Source: an uncultured Bacillota bacterium
GTDB taxonomy: Bacteria; Bacillota_I; Bacilli_A; RF39; UBA660
Reading direction: 5' to 3'
Assembly: GCA_900318075.1 (NCBI GenBank)
Contig: ONJI01000040.1
Coordinates: 1 to 32,175, forward strand
DNA length: 32,175 bases
Part shown: positions 21,895 to 29,365 of the stretch, piece by piece
Layout of the letters: each line of letters starts with the position of its first letter
How positions within the stretch are numbered: position 1 is the stretch's first letter
Translations under genes and position numbers: made by a program
Notes under the pieces: model-generated
Databases searched by the model: none
Told to the model about the DNA's origin: nothing
Seen by the model: only the letters and a program-made list of their open reading frames with translations

Positions 21895-23679
21895 ATGGAT
21901 ATAAAAACACAAATTGCGCCTAAGGGCCTAGAATTTAAACCTGATGGTTTTATAGCTAGTGATAAGCACTCTTGTATTTTAACAGCTATATCTTATCCAA
22001 AAACGATACCGGTTGGTTTCTTATCTAGTTTAACTAGTATGCCTGGAATTAAAATGGTAATAAAACATATTCCACTTCCTTTTGATGTTATTACTAAAAT
22101 GATTAATAAAGAAGTTGCGGATTTAAAGGTTAGGTATCAGGAAGAAAGAGATCTTACTTTTCAAGAAAAGATAAGACAGGATTATGAATCTTTAGAAGAA
22201 TTTATTAAGCAACTTGCAGCTAGTCAAGCTAAGATTTATGATTTTCAATTACATATTATGATAACAGCTGATTCAGCAGAAGAGCTTACAGCCAAGAAAT
22301 TACAAATAAAGAATTATCTAGGGGCCATGGATGTTAGGGCTTTACCTTTAAGATTTGAACAGGAAAAGGTTTTAAAATCTATGCTTCCAATATTTCCTAA
22401 GCAAGATATTGAAGAAAGAATTGGAATACCTATTCCTTCTCCGACAATAGCGGCTATGTATCCTTATGTCTTTGATAGTATTAAAGACCCAGGTCTTTCA
22501 ACACTTCTTGGTGTGGATTTTTCTGGTGGTGTTGTTTTATTTAATCAGTTCTTATATCAAATACAAAAAGAACATAATAGAAATAATGCTAATATGATTA
22601 TTTTAGGTACTTCTGGTAGTGGAAAATCTACAGCTGCTAAGTTACTTTTAAGAAGTCATATTAGGAATGATTATAAATTAGTAATAATTGATCCTGAGGG
22701 TGAACTTGAAGACATGACCAGACTTTATGGTGGAGATTTTATCGATTTAGGTAAAGGTGGAGAATTTGGCATGGTTAATCCACTTGAGGTCATTATGGAT
22801 GCTGATGATGAGGAAATTAAACAGGGGATGGGTTATGCTGTTTTAACTAGATCTTTACAAACTGTTAAAGCTTTTATGAAGTATTATGATCCATCTATTA
22901 CTGAGGATGTTCTTAATGTCTTTAGTGAAGTAGTTCAGGAAACATATAAGAGGTTTAACATTGATTTTAATACCGATTTTACTAATTTTACTTCTGCTGA
23001 TTATCCTACTTTTAAAGATGTTTATGCAACTGTTAGAGGTAAAATAACAGCTATGCCTGAACAAAATAGAGAAAGAGATATTTTAGAAAGTTTAGAATTA
23101 AAGTTAAGACCTTTAATTAACGAACTTAGATTTTATTTTAATGGAACAACAACAATTTCGCCAAAGAGCAATTTTATAGTTTTCAATATTAGAGAACTTA
23201 TGAATGCGGATATAAATATTAGAAATGCATTATTCTTTAATGTTTTAAAATATGCATGGAGTTTAACTTTGGATCCTAGTATTAATACTATACTAACAGT
23301 TGATGAGGCACATGTGCTTTTATCTGGTAATAATACATTAGGTGCGGATTTCTTGGCACAGGTTCAAAGAAGAGCTAGAAAGTATAATACTGGAACAATT
23401 ATAATTACTCAACAACCAACAGACTTTAGTGATCCTAGTGTTATTACACAAGGTAAAGCTATATTTGATAATGCTTCTTATTATTTAGTAATGGGTCTTC
23501 GTAAGCAGGCAACTACTGATTTGGCTAAATTAATTGATTTAAATGATAATGAAGTTGAACAAATTAAAAATTTTCAACAAGGACAAGCTTTGTTTGTATG
23601 TGGAAGTAAGCGAATGACTATTGATATAGTTGTCACTGAGCAAGAGTTAGAATCATTTGGAAGCGGCGGAGGCTTTTAA
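21895..23679 (+). CDS. virB4: VirB4 T4SS ATPase, C-terminal cistron
   Basis: 594 residues. Walker A GTSGSGKS at 238-245; Walker B ILTVDEAH with Asp470-Glu471; the intervening IDPEGELEDMTRLYGGDFIDLG and LNDNEVEQIKNFQQGQAL blocks are typical of VirB4/TraC-type ATPases. It energises pilus assembly and substrate transfer at the inner face of the membrane with the PrgI-like protein. The N-terminal domain is in the preceding cistron, separated only by a TAA. All nucleotide-binding residues look intact, so this part should be active. The next gene follows after 12 bases with AAGGAGAG. Confidence 0.9.
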   Translation: MDIKTQIAPKGLEFKPDGFIASDKHSCILTAISYPKTIPVGFLSSLTSMPGIKMVIKHIPLPFDVITKMINKEVADLKVRYQEERDLTFQEKIRQDYESLEEFIKQLAASQAKIYDFQLHIMITADSAEELTAKKLQIKNYLGAMDVRALPLRFEQEKVLKSMLPIFPKQDIEERIGIPIPSPTIAAMYPYVFDSIKDPGLSTLLGVDFSGGVVLFNQFLYQIQKEHNRNNANMIILGTSGSGKSTAAKLLLRSHIRNDYKLVIIDPEGELEDMTRLYGGDFIDLGKGGEFGMVNPLEVIMDADDEEIKQGMGYAVLTRSLQTVKAFMKYYDPSITEDVLNVFSEVVQETYKRFNIDFNTDFTNFTSADYPTFKDVYATVRGKITAMPEQNRERDILESLELKLRPLINELRFYFNGTTTISPKSNFIVFNIRELMNADINIRNALFFNVLKYAWSLTLDPSINTILTVDEAHVLLSGNNTLGADFLAQVQRRARKYNTGTIIITQQPTDFSDPSVITQGKAIFDNASYYLVMGLRKQATTDLAKLIDLNDNEVEQIKNFQQGQALFVCGSKRMTIDIVVTEQELESFGSGGGF

Positions 23680-23691
23680 GGAGAGTAGTAT

Positions 23692-24378
23692 ATGAAATTC
23701 TTAAAACGTGCTGCTTCTTTGTTTAGCGGCAATAATGAAAAAGATAACGAAACTTTTGAACTAGTGAAAAATACTATAGGTGGAGTTTTTAAAGCTGGTA
23801 GTCTTCCTTTTGTAATGCCAATCGTTGTCTTAATTTTTGGACTTGCGATAGCTGTAATGGCTTTAATGGTTAATTTTGGTTATAAGCTTAATTTGATGCA
23901 GGTGGTTGATCCTAAAACAAATAAAACTGATAATAGTTCTTCAATAGCTACTGGGACTCATCAAGCTATTGTTGATGCTGCAATGCAGTATTTAGGTGAG
24001 CCATATTGTGAAACTGGATCGGTTGCTGATCCTGGTGGATGTGGTTTTAACTGTTCTGGGCTTGCATGGTGGGCTTATGAAAAGGCTGGTTTCACTATTC
24101 CACATGCTCAAGGATATTATTCTTATTACACTGGTTATACAAATGGTGAGGATTCACAAATGTGGTGGGTTGAAAGTCGAGGACACTGGAAAAACAGTAC
24201 TAGTGAATGTAGCCCTGGTGATTTAGTTTTTTATTCTCCAGTTAATGATAAATATAACACTGGGCATGTTGCTATTTATATGGGTAATGATCAAATAGTT
24301 GAATCTAATTATGGCGGTGTTCAAGTAAGCGATGCAACCACTAGCAGCTTTGTTGGATGTGGGTGGCCACTTGATTAG
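23692..24378 (+). CDS. Membrane-anchored NlpC/P60 peptidoglycan hydrolase (VirB1-like role)
   Basis: 228 residues: a short cytoplasmic start, one membrane helix (about 43-67), a linker, and an NlpC/P60 cysteine peptidase domain (about 85-228). Catalytic Cys121 lies in FNCSGLAWW and His192 in GHVAIYMG, with the polar third residue expected in the following QIVESN strand. NlpC/P60 enzymes cut the gamma-D-Glu-diamino acid bond or related stem-peptide bonds. Such an enzyme beside VirB4 is common in Gram-positive T4SSs, where it opens the wall for the channel. The insertion QMWWVESRGHWKNSTSE between Cys and His is Trp-rich. No separate GH23 or GH73 domain is fused. Confidence 0.85.
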   Translation: MKFLKRAASLFSGNNEKDNETFELVKNTIGGVFKAGSLPFVMPIVVLIFGLAIAVMALMVNFGYKLNLMQVVDPKTNKTDNSSSIATGTHQAIVDAAMQYLGEPYCETGSVADPGGCGFNCSGLAWWAYEKAGFTIPHAQGYYSYYTGYTNGEDSQMWWVESRGHWKNSTSECSPGDLVFYSPVNDKYNTGHVAIYMGNDQIVESNYGGVQVSDATTSSFVGCGWPLD

Positions 24379-24387
24379 GGTGATTAA

Positions 24388-25125
24388 ATGAAGAAAATAT
24401 TATTTTTATGTTTTTGTATTATTTTTATAACAGGTTGTCAGGCTAATTATGATATAAATTTAAATTCAGATAGTTATGATGAGTATTTAACTATTACTGA
24501 GACTGATTTAAGTAAATTTTCTTCTTATAATATTGGTGAAGATTTCGAATATTATGATAAGATGCCTATTCCTATGTCTATCACGTATGCTGAACTATCA
24601 TATAATGAACTTAATAAATTAGATAAGTCTTTATTATATACAAAAACGAATGATTTGAATGATAATGGTATTTCTTTTATTGTTTCTGGAAGAACTGATG
24701 AAAAACTTTCGTTTGAAAAATCTAATTTAATTAATATGTTTGGAACTATTAATAGTGTTCATAAAAATGAAAGAGTTGAAGTTAGTTATAATTTAAAACC
24801 AGAAGTTTTCAATAAATATAGTATGGTGGATAATATTACTATAAATATCAGAGATAATGATAATAGTTTACTAAGTAATAATGCTGATAAGCGAGATGGT
24901 GATATTTATACTTGGATTATATCTAGAGATAATTTTAACAAAAAAACTATAAATTTTGTTTTAAGTTATAAGGAAAATACCGTAAAAAAAAATGTGAAGG
25001 AGTATAAGCAAAAGTTAGATAATCCTATGGGAAGGTTTTCGATATTTTTAATAGTAATTTTACTTATATTCCTCATAGTTTATAAATTTGTTATTATTAA
25101 GTTTAATTCTTGTAATAAATTATAA
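24388..25125 (+). CDS. Lipoprotein with C-terminal membrane helix (LppM/DUF3153-like)
   Basis: 245 residues. Lipoprotein signal peptide ending ITGC, with Cys17 as lipid attachment, then an ectodomain opening QANYDINLNSDSYDEYLTI and a C-terminal helix (about 212-234) followed by a basic tail. The combination of lipobox, beta-rich domain and terminal helix is that of LppM/DUF3153-type proteins; the match is by layout and by the opening strand only. AGGGTGATT precedes the ATG. It is the last gene of the long array and is followed by a terminator. Its role in the machine is unknown; it could secure the channel at the membrane surface. Confidence 0.65.
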   Translation: MKKILFLCFCIIFITGCQANYDINLNSDSYDEYLTITETDLSKFSSYNIGEDFEYYDKMPIPMSITYAELSYNELNKLDKSLLYTKTNDLNDNGISFIVSGRTDEKLSFEKSNLINMFGTINSVHKNERVEVSYNLKPEVFNKYSMVDNITINIRDNDNSLLSNNADKRDGDIYTWIISRDNFNKKTINFVLSYKENTVKKNVKEYKQKLDNPMGRFSIFLIVILLIFLIVYKFVIIKFNSCNKL

Positions 25126-25157
25126 AAGACCGTTTAGACGGCCTTTATTTTATTTTT
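25125..25157 (+). terminator. Terminator closing the Tad/T4SS array
   Basis: Stem AAAGACCGT / ACGGCCTTT with loop TTAG and one A-C mismatch, followed by ATTTTATTTTT. Confidence 0.75.
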
Positions 25158-25163
25158 ATATAA

Positions 25164-25550
25164 TTAGGATTTTTTTGATTTTTTAATTATTTCTGTTTTA
25201 AATTCTTCTGTATATTTTTTGAGTAAGTCGCATCTAGTAGTATAACCTTTATTAGAAATAATTTGACAATTGAAGTCTTTATTTTTTAAAGTTGATTTTA
25301 AGTATTAAACTACATTTATTCCATAGTTGTTTTTACCATGTATTTCTAATGTGCCTATTATACTTTTATCGTTCTTACAGCTTATTGGCTATATTGGAAC
25401 TATATTTATCATTTAATTTTGTGGCTTTTGTAAGTATGTGTTTTTGTTTTAAAGGTATAATATATTTTTTCTTCTTTATTTGTCTCATATTTACTTGTAA
25501 TATGTTTTCAAATTCTTTTGTTGCACTTGACTTTTTATTTAATAATTAAT
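25164..25550 (-). pseudogene. Decayed minus-strand gene
   Basis: Read on the minus strand, three protein-like stretches follow one another, separated by stops and frame changes. The first starts near 25550 (LNKKSSATKEFENILQVN...) and ends ...SSNIANKL-stop. The second reads IGTLEIHGKNNYGINVV-stop. The third (LKSTLKNKDFNCQIISN, then GYTTRCDLLKKYTEEFK, ending KKSKKS-stop at 25166-25164) has a normal amino acid mix. The plus strand over this region gives only Phe/Leu/Tyr-rich T-tract translation. I read it as a broken gene; the original family is not recognised. It occupies nearly all of the 480-base gap between the array and the next gene. Confidence 0.5.
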
Positions 25551-25578
25551 TTACTTATTTTTTATAAAATGTTATAAT
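25550..25578 (+). promoter_or_regulatory. Promoter of the large wall hydrolase
   Basis: Extended -10 TG-T-TATAAT (TATAAT 25573-25578), with TTTACT at 25550-25555 as -35 and a 17-base spacer. The ATG at 25606 follows AAGGGTGAG. Confidence 0.7.
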
Positions 25579-25605
25579 TGTAGTGATTGTATAAGGGTGA
25601 GTTAA

Positions 25606-27810
25606 ATGAAAAAAAATAGGTTTTTTTCTATTATTATTTGTTTTATATTTATTAGTTTAGTCTTACTTTCTTCTTTGTCACCTAAAATAGTTTTTGCTGA
25701 TAATAAAGAAGAAAATAAAGTTGGTCCTAGCTGTATTCTTTGTAAGCATACAGATCCGGATGATCCTCTTTATGAGAAAGAAAGACAATTTTATGAGAAA
25801 GTTAATATTATAAGTAGTAAATATGGAAAGAGTGTTGATCCAATAGTTTTAGTTGCGGCAGTTACACATCATTATAGTGGTGTTGATTTAGCTTATGAAG
25901 GTGAGTATGACGAAGATTTTAACGAGGCGAAATATAGTAAGATAAATGGTATTTTTGCTTCAAGCTCAAGTGAACTAACTGATGAAGAAAAACAATTAGT
26001 TCAAGAAAATGAAAAAATAGATTTGCTTACACTTGCGGCATTAGTTATGGTTGATTCTAATCGTCATGGAACTTACAATGATGCATGTTTTAAAAAGGGA
26101 CTTGCTGGAAATGGTTTATCTGGTAATATTACTTCTAATGATGATCCTTCACCTTTTGATAAAGTTTTTAATAAGATAGTTAACGAAGTTGTATGTTCAA
26201 AAACTATAAATGAAGATGGAGCAGCAGCTAATGATAGTAGTTCTAATGTACGGTCTGCTTCTGAGAAGCTTAGAATAGAAAATATTAAAAATGTTTGTAA
26301 TAATGGATATGTCGGCGGGCTATATAATGGAATTTCTAAGCTTACAGATGAGCAAAAAAAACAGAAAGCTAAAGAAAAATATGCTCAAGATATTATTGAT
26401 CTTGCTAATTATTATAAAACTTTATATAGTGATGATAGTGGAAAATGTGCGGCAAATATTGCTGGAACAACAGGAACTTTTGCAGATTGGAAACAGTTTG
26501 ATAATACTTGGGGTGATATTTCAGTTGGCGGTTCTAGGCCAATGAGAAGGATTGGTTGTTTAATTACTTCTGTTTCCATACAAGTCGCTCGATCTGGCAC
26601 CAAGATTGGAACGTTACCAAGTGGATTTAATGACTTTAATCCTGGAGCTTTTGTTACTACTTTAAATAATAATGGTGGATTTGCTGGCGGTGGAAATTTT
26701 GCATGGACCGGTTTTTCTCCTATAGCTCCTAATTGGCGCATTGGTGGTTCATTTGTTACTATAAATAGTAGTAATACTAAGAAGATTGCGGAAATAATTA
26801 GCAATGAATTATTAACTGGTTATGATAATAAATATCAGAAATTTATAGTAATTTGTCTATACCATAATGGAGGAGAGCACTGGGTTGCCGTAAACGGTGT
26901 AGAAAATGGACAAGTTAAAATTTTTGATCCAGGTAGAGATGGCGATACTATTGAAGAAAATTATGCTGGTGAGTCTTGGTATGTTGATGGATATAAAGTA
27001 ATGTATGCGACGGATGTTTTGCAAGGACAAAGTGGAACGACTTCAAATAATAGTGTTTGTTCTAATAATAGTGATTTAAGTAGATTTGCTAATTTCTTAG
27101 CTGCTAATGAAGGACATGCTACTTGCAATTATAAAGGGCGTGGCGAAAATACTGGCTATACGGCTTCTACTTTGGCTGGGGATGCTGGTGGTCAAACAAC
27201 AGCATTTGGTATGACTAGTAGTGTTGCTTGGAAAGCTGATGAAATTGGTTATACTAATTTTAAAGAGGATCTTTATAATGGATGCACTGATAAAGCTATG
27301 ACAGAAAAATTATTCCTTGCAGTTATTGATTATTTTGCAAATGATCTTACTCAAGCGCAAGTAGATAGAGCTGGCATTACAGTTAGTCAAAATGAATTAT
27401 ATGCTTTATCTAGTGTAAATTATGGAGGTGTAACTTTAGCTGAGCCGATTATATCAGCAATAAAAACGTATGGTAAAGCTAGTGAAGAAGTTTTTTATGA
27501 ATTTAAAACTAGTTTTGGAGTTAGTTATGCTATAAATAATGGTTTTCATGGGTTGATGAGAAGAAGACTTACAGAATATGAAATATTTGCAACTGGAAAC
27601 TATGAGGCGGAATCATCAGACTATTTACAATCACCATATATTCAAAATGGTCTTGCGATGAGTAAGTCAGATGTTACTTCTCATTTTCCAACAAGAAGAA
27701 CTTTTGGAATTGATGAACTTGATTTTATTCCAGTTGACTATTCTGCTATAGATTATGGAGAAGAGGTTGAGTGTGTCAATGGGCGAGCTCAGCCAGTTAA
27801 ACAAGCTTAA
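25606..27810 (+). CDS. Secreted wall hydrolase: C39-like peptidase plus GH24-like muramidase
   Basis: 734 residues. Signal peptide (about 1-31, ending VFADN). An N-terminal helical domain (about 38-260) with four to six cysteines and no recognised motif. A C39-like cysteine peptidase domain (about 290-475) has QFDNTWG, then RRIGCLITS with Cys318, GEHWVAVNGV with His425 and IFDPGRDG with Asp441. A C-terminal lysozyme-like domain (about 490-705) opens FLAANEGHATC with Glu502, continues GDAGGQTTAFGMTS and ends with GFHGLMRRRLTEYEIFATG, the RR..E..L/F..G signature of GH24 muramidases. It would cut both stem peptides and glycan, in keeping with a T4SS-linked wall-opening enzyme. It has its own promoter and lies between the array and virD4. 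Confidence 0.75.
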   Translation: MKKNRFFSIIICFIFISLVLLSSLSPKIVFADNKEENKVGPSCILCKHTDPDDPLYEKERQFYEKVNIISSKYGKSVDPIVLVAAVTHHYSGVDLAYEGEYDEDFNEAKYSKINGIFASSSSELTDEEKQLVQENEKIDLLTLAALVMVDSNRHGTYNDACFKKGLAGNGLSGNITSNDDPSPFDKVFNKIVNEVVCSKTINEDGAAANDSSSNVRSASEKLRIENIKNVCNNGYVGGLYNGISKLTDEQKKQKAKEKYAQDIIDLANYYKTLYSDDSGKCAANIAGTTGTFADWKQFDNTWGDISVGGSRPMRRIGCLITSVSIQVARSGTKIGTLPSGFNDFNPGAFVTTLNNNGGFAGGGNFAWTGFSPIAPNWRIGGSFVTINSSNTKKIAEIISNELLTGYDNKYQKFIVICLYHNGGEHWVAVNGVENGQVKIFDPGRDGDTIEENYAGESWYVDGYKVMYATDVLQGQSGTTSNNSVCSNNSDLSRFANFLAANEGHATCNYKGRGENTGYTASTLAGDAGGQTTAFGMTSSVAWKADEIGYTNFKEDLYNGCTDKAMTEKLFLAVIDYFANDLTQAQVDRAGITVSQNELYALSSVNYGGVTLAEPIISAIKTYGKASEEVFYEFKTSFGVSYAINNGFHGLMRRRLTEYEIFATGNYEAESSDYLQSPYIQNGLAMSKSDVTSHFPTRRTFGIDELDFIPVDYSAIDYGEEVECVNGRAQPVKQA

Positions 27811-27811
27811 A

Positions 27812-27843
27812 AAAACTTCTAGTTTTGAACTAGAAGTTTTATT
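27812..27843. terminator. Bidirectional terminator between convergent genes
   Basis: Perfect 13-bp stem AAAACTTCTAGTT / AACTAGAAGTTTT with a TTG loop, T-rich on the plus side and A-run (T on the minus strand) on the other. The stop codon of the minus-strand gene (27839-27841) lies partly in the stem. Confidence 0.85.
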
Positions 27844-28327
27844 TTAATAATTTATTTTTTTCTTTAACCATATCTTTAGCTTCTTCAAGTAAGAGATTAC
27901 ATTTTGCTTTGCAAGAACCTTTTTTTTGGGTAACATTACAAGTGAATTCTTTTTTATTAGTATATGTAGCTTCTTGATTTAAACTACAACCAGTGGTTCT
28001 ATATATATAACTAATAATTATATTATTATTTTTATTAATAGTTGAGATAGTTGTTTGCATTTCATTTTCATCATTAACACTTGTAGTTTTAGAAAATTCT
28101 TCTAATTTTATGTTGTATGTATAGCTATATTCTTTGTAATCTTCTTTTGATGTTTTGATAAATATGTCTTTAGCGCCTTCTTCATAGCCGTTTTTTTGTA
28201 GTTTTTTAATTATTCTTTTACTACTGTTTTGATTTGTATATGTATATGCAAGTAAAACTATAAATATAATTACAAAAATTGCTGCTGTTATTTTTATGAT
28301 TTTTGCTATTTTATTGTTGCTATCCAT
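27839..28327 (-). CDS. Single-pass membrane-anchored protein of unknown function
   Basis: 162 residues on the minus strand, the only intact opposite-strand gene in the right half. N-terminal helix (about 11-30), then an exported domain with many Asn, Lys and Thr. Four cysteines cluster in the C-terminal third (TTGCSLN, FTCNV, GSCKAKC, the last with two), again suggesting disulfides. No family is recognised. It has a perfect consensus promoter (28373-28345) and GGGTGAT just before the ATG. It is divergent from the next gene and convergent with the wall hydrolase. Its high promoter quality suggests steady, strong expression. Confidence 0.65.
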   Translation of the reverse strand: MDSNNKIAKIIKITAAIFVIIFIVLLAYTYTNQNSSKRIIKKLQKNGYEEGAKDIFIKTSKEDYKEYSYTYNIKLEEFSKTTSVNDENEMQTTISTINKNNNIIISYIYRTTGCSLNQEATYTNKKEFTCNVTQKKGSCKAKCNLLLEEAKDMVKEKNKLLK

Positions 28328-28344
28328 ATCATCACCCTAAGTAA

Positions 28345-28373
28345 ATTATATAAATTTTGTTTCTTTGTGTCAA
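28345..28373 (-). promoter_or_regulatory. Perfect consensus promoter (minus strand)
   Basis: TTGACA (28373-28368), spacer exactly 17, TATAAT (28350-28345). Both hexamers match the housekeeping sigma consensus at every base. Confidence 0.85.
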
Positions 28374-28381
28374 CATGTGGA

Positions 28382-28410
28382 TTGAATAAATTAAACATAG
28401 CTGATATAAT
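28382..28410 (+). promoter_or_regulatory. Divergent promoter (plus strand)
   Basis: TTGAAT (28382-28387), spacer 17, TG-A-TATAAT (TATAAT 28405-28410). Its -35 begins nine bases from the -35 of the minus-strand promoter. The gap to the ATG at 28426 is only 15 bases, giving a very short leader. Confidence 0.75.
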
Positions 28411-28425
28411 TAAAATGGTGATGAT

Positions 28426-29199
28426 ATGGAATATGTTTTAGAAAATATAAATTTAAAAAATATACTTCGTTTTTTTGCTATTTTGATATTACTTTTGGTT
28501 GTGATATTTATCACAATTGTTAGTAATAAAAAACCTACTGATTTTATTATTATTGATGAATCGTGCATTTTAACAAAAAAAGGTAATAAATGGTTACAAA
28601 TAAAAGAGCTTGACGAAAATATACTTTCAAAAAAATATACTTTAGTTAGTAAAAATCAAATAAAAAATAATGTTAAGATTAATTATACAAAGGATTCTAA
28701 TTTATGGACTTATTTTGATAACCAATATAATGATTTAAATTCTAAAGATGTGCTTGCGGCTTATACTAAAAAATTTAATAAATTGAAAGTTGCTGATTAT
28801 TCTACTTCTTATTATGATGAAAATGATGATGAAATACTTATGAAGGCATTAGGTGATGATTATAGCAATATAAATAAGGGATTTATTTTTAAATATTCTT
28901 ATGATTTAGATAATGATGGAACTACCGAAATAATTTATACAATAACTGGGCAATCTTTAAGTGCTGAAGATTATAATTCCAAGTCTACTATATTTTTGGT
29001 CAAAAATGGTGAAGTAGTTGGTAAATTTGATAATGATGATTCTCCATATAGAATAATTTCGATTGTTGACTTAGATGGTGATGGATTTTTTGAAGTTGTT
29101 GTTAACAAGGGAGATATTGATATGAGTTATTTTGATAGTTGTTATCAGATATATAATTTTAAAAATGGTAAAATTAATAGACTTATGGGCTGTAACTAA
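28426..29199 (+). CDS. Membrane-anchored protein with FG-GAP/VCBS-like calcium loops
   Basis: 257 residues. A short start, one membrane helix (about 13-33) and an exported domain. Two Asp-rich loops of the D.D.DG type occur: DLDNDGTTEIIYTI and VDLDGDGFFEVVV, each followed by a beta-strand, which is the calcium-binding pattern of FG-GAP/VCBS beta-propeller repeats. Only two loops are visible, so it is a partial propeller or a small derived fold. A weak GGTGAT lies a few bases before the ATG; nearby ATGs at 28415 and 28421 are in other frames. It precedes virD4 but is separated by a terminator and two promoters. A role in adhesion or cell-surface sensing is possible but unproven. Confidence 0.65.
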   Translation: MEYVLENINLKNILRFFAILILLLVVIFITIVSNKKPTDFIIIDESCILTKKGNKWLQIKELDENILSKKYTLVSKNQIKNNVKINYTKDSNLWTYFDNQYNDLNSKDVLAAYTKKFNKLKVADYSTSYYDENDDEILMKALGDDYSNINKGFIFKYSYDLDNDGTTEIIYTITGQSLSAEDYNSKSTIFLVKNGEVVGKFDNDDSPYRIISIVDLDGDGFFEVVVNKGDIDMSYFDSCYQIYNFKNGKINRLMGCN

Positions 29200-29222
29200 G
29201 ATGAATTATTTTCATCTTTTTT
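29198..29222 (+). terminator. Intrinsic terminator before virD4
   Basis: Stem AAGATGAA / TTCATCTT with loop TTATT, followed by a T-run to 29222. Confidence 0.8.
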
Positions 29223-29255
29223 AGTCAATATTGTTTAAAAAAAATTCTGTATTTT

Positions 29256-29332
29256 TGTTATAATGTTATTGGTAGGTATCGAAACTTATTTTATGACTGT
29301 TCGTTTACTTATTAATTTATAAGTGTTATAAT
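29256..29332 (+). promoter_or_regulatory. Tandem promoters of virD4
   Basis: P1 is an extended -10 TG-T-TATAAT (TATAAT 29259-29264) without a clear -35. P2 is TTTACT (29304-29309), spacer 17, TG-T-TATAAT (TATAAT 29327-29332). AAGGGAGG precedes the ATG at 29366. VirD4 is thus expressed separately from the array. Confidence 0.7.
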
Positions 29333-29365
29333 TAAATTGATTTTGAATTTTAAGGGAGGATTTTT

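Noticed and set aside
25292-25549. Plus-strand frame of 85 codons in the gap after the array
   Set aside because: It starts with TTG without a ribosome binding site and its product is almost only Phe, Leu, Tyr and Cys, as expected from translating T-tracts; the minus strand over the same bases reads as pieces of a broken protein.
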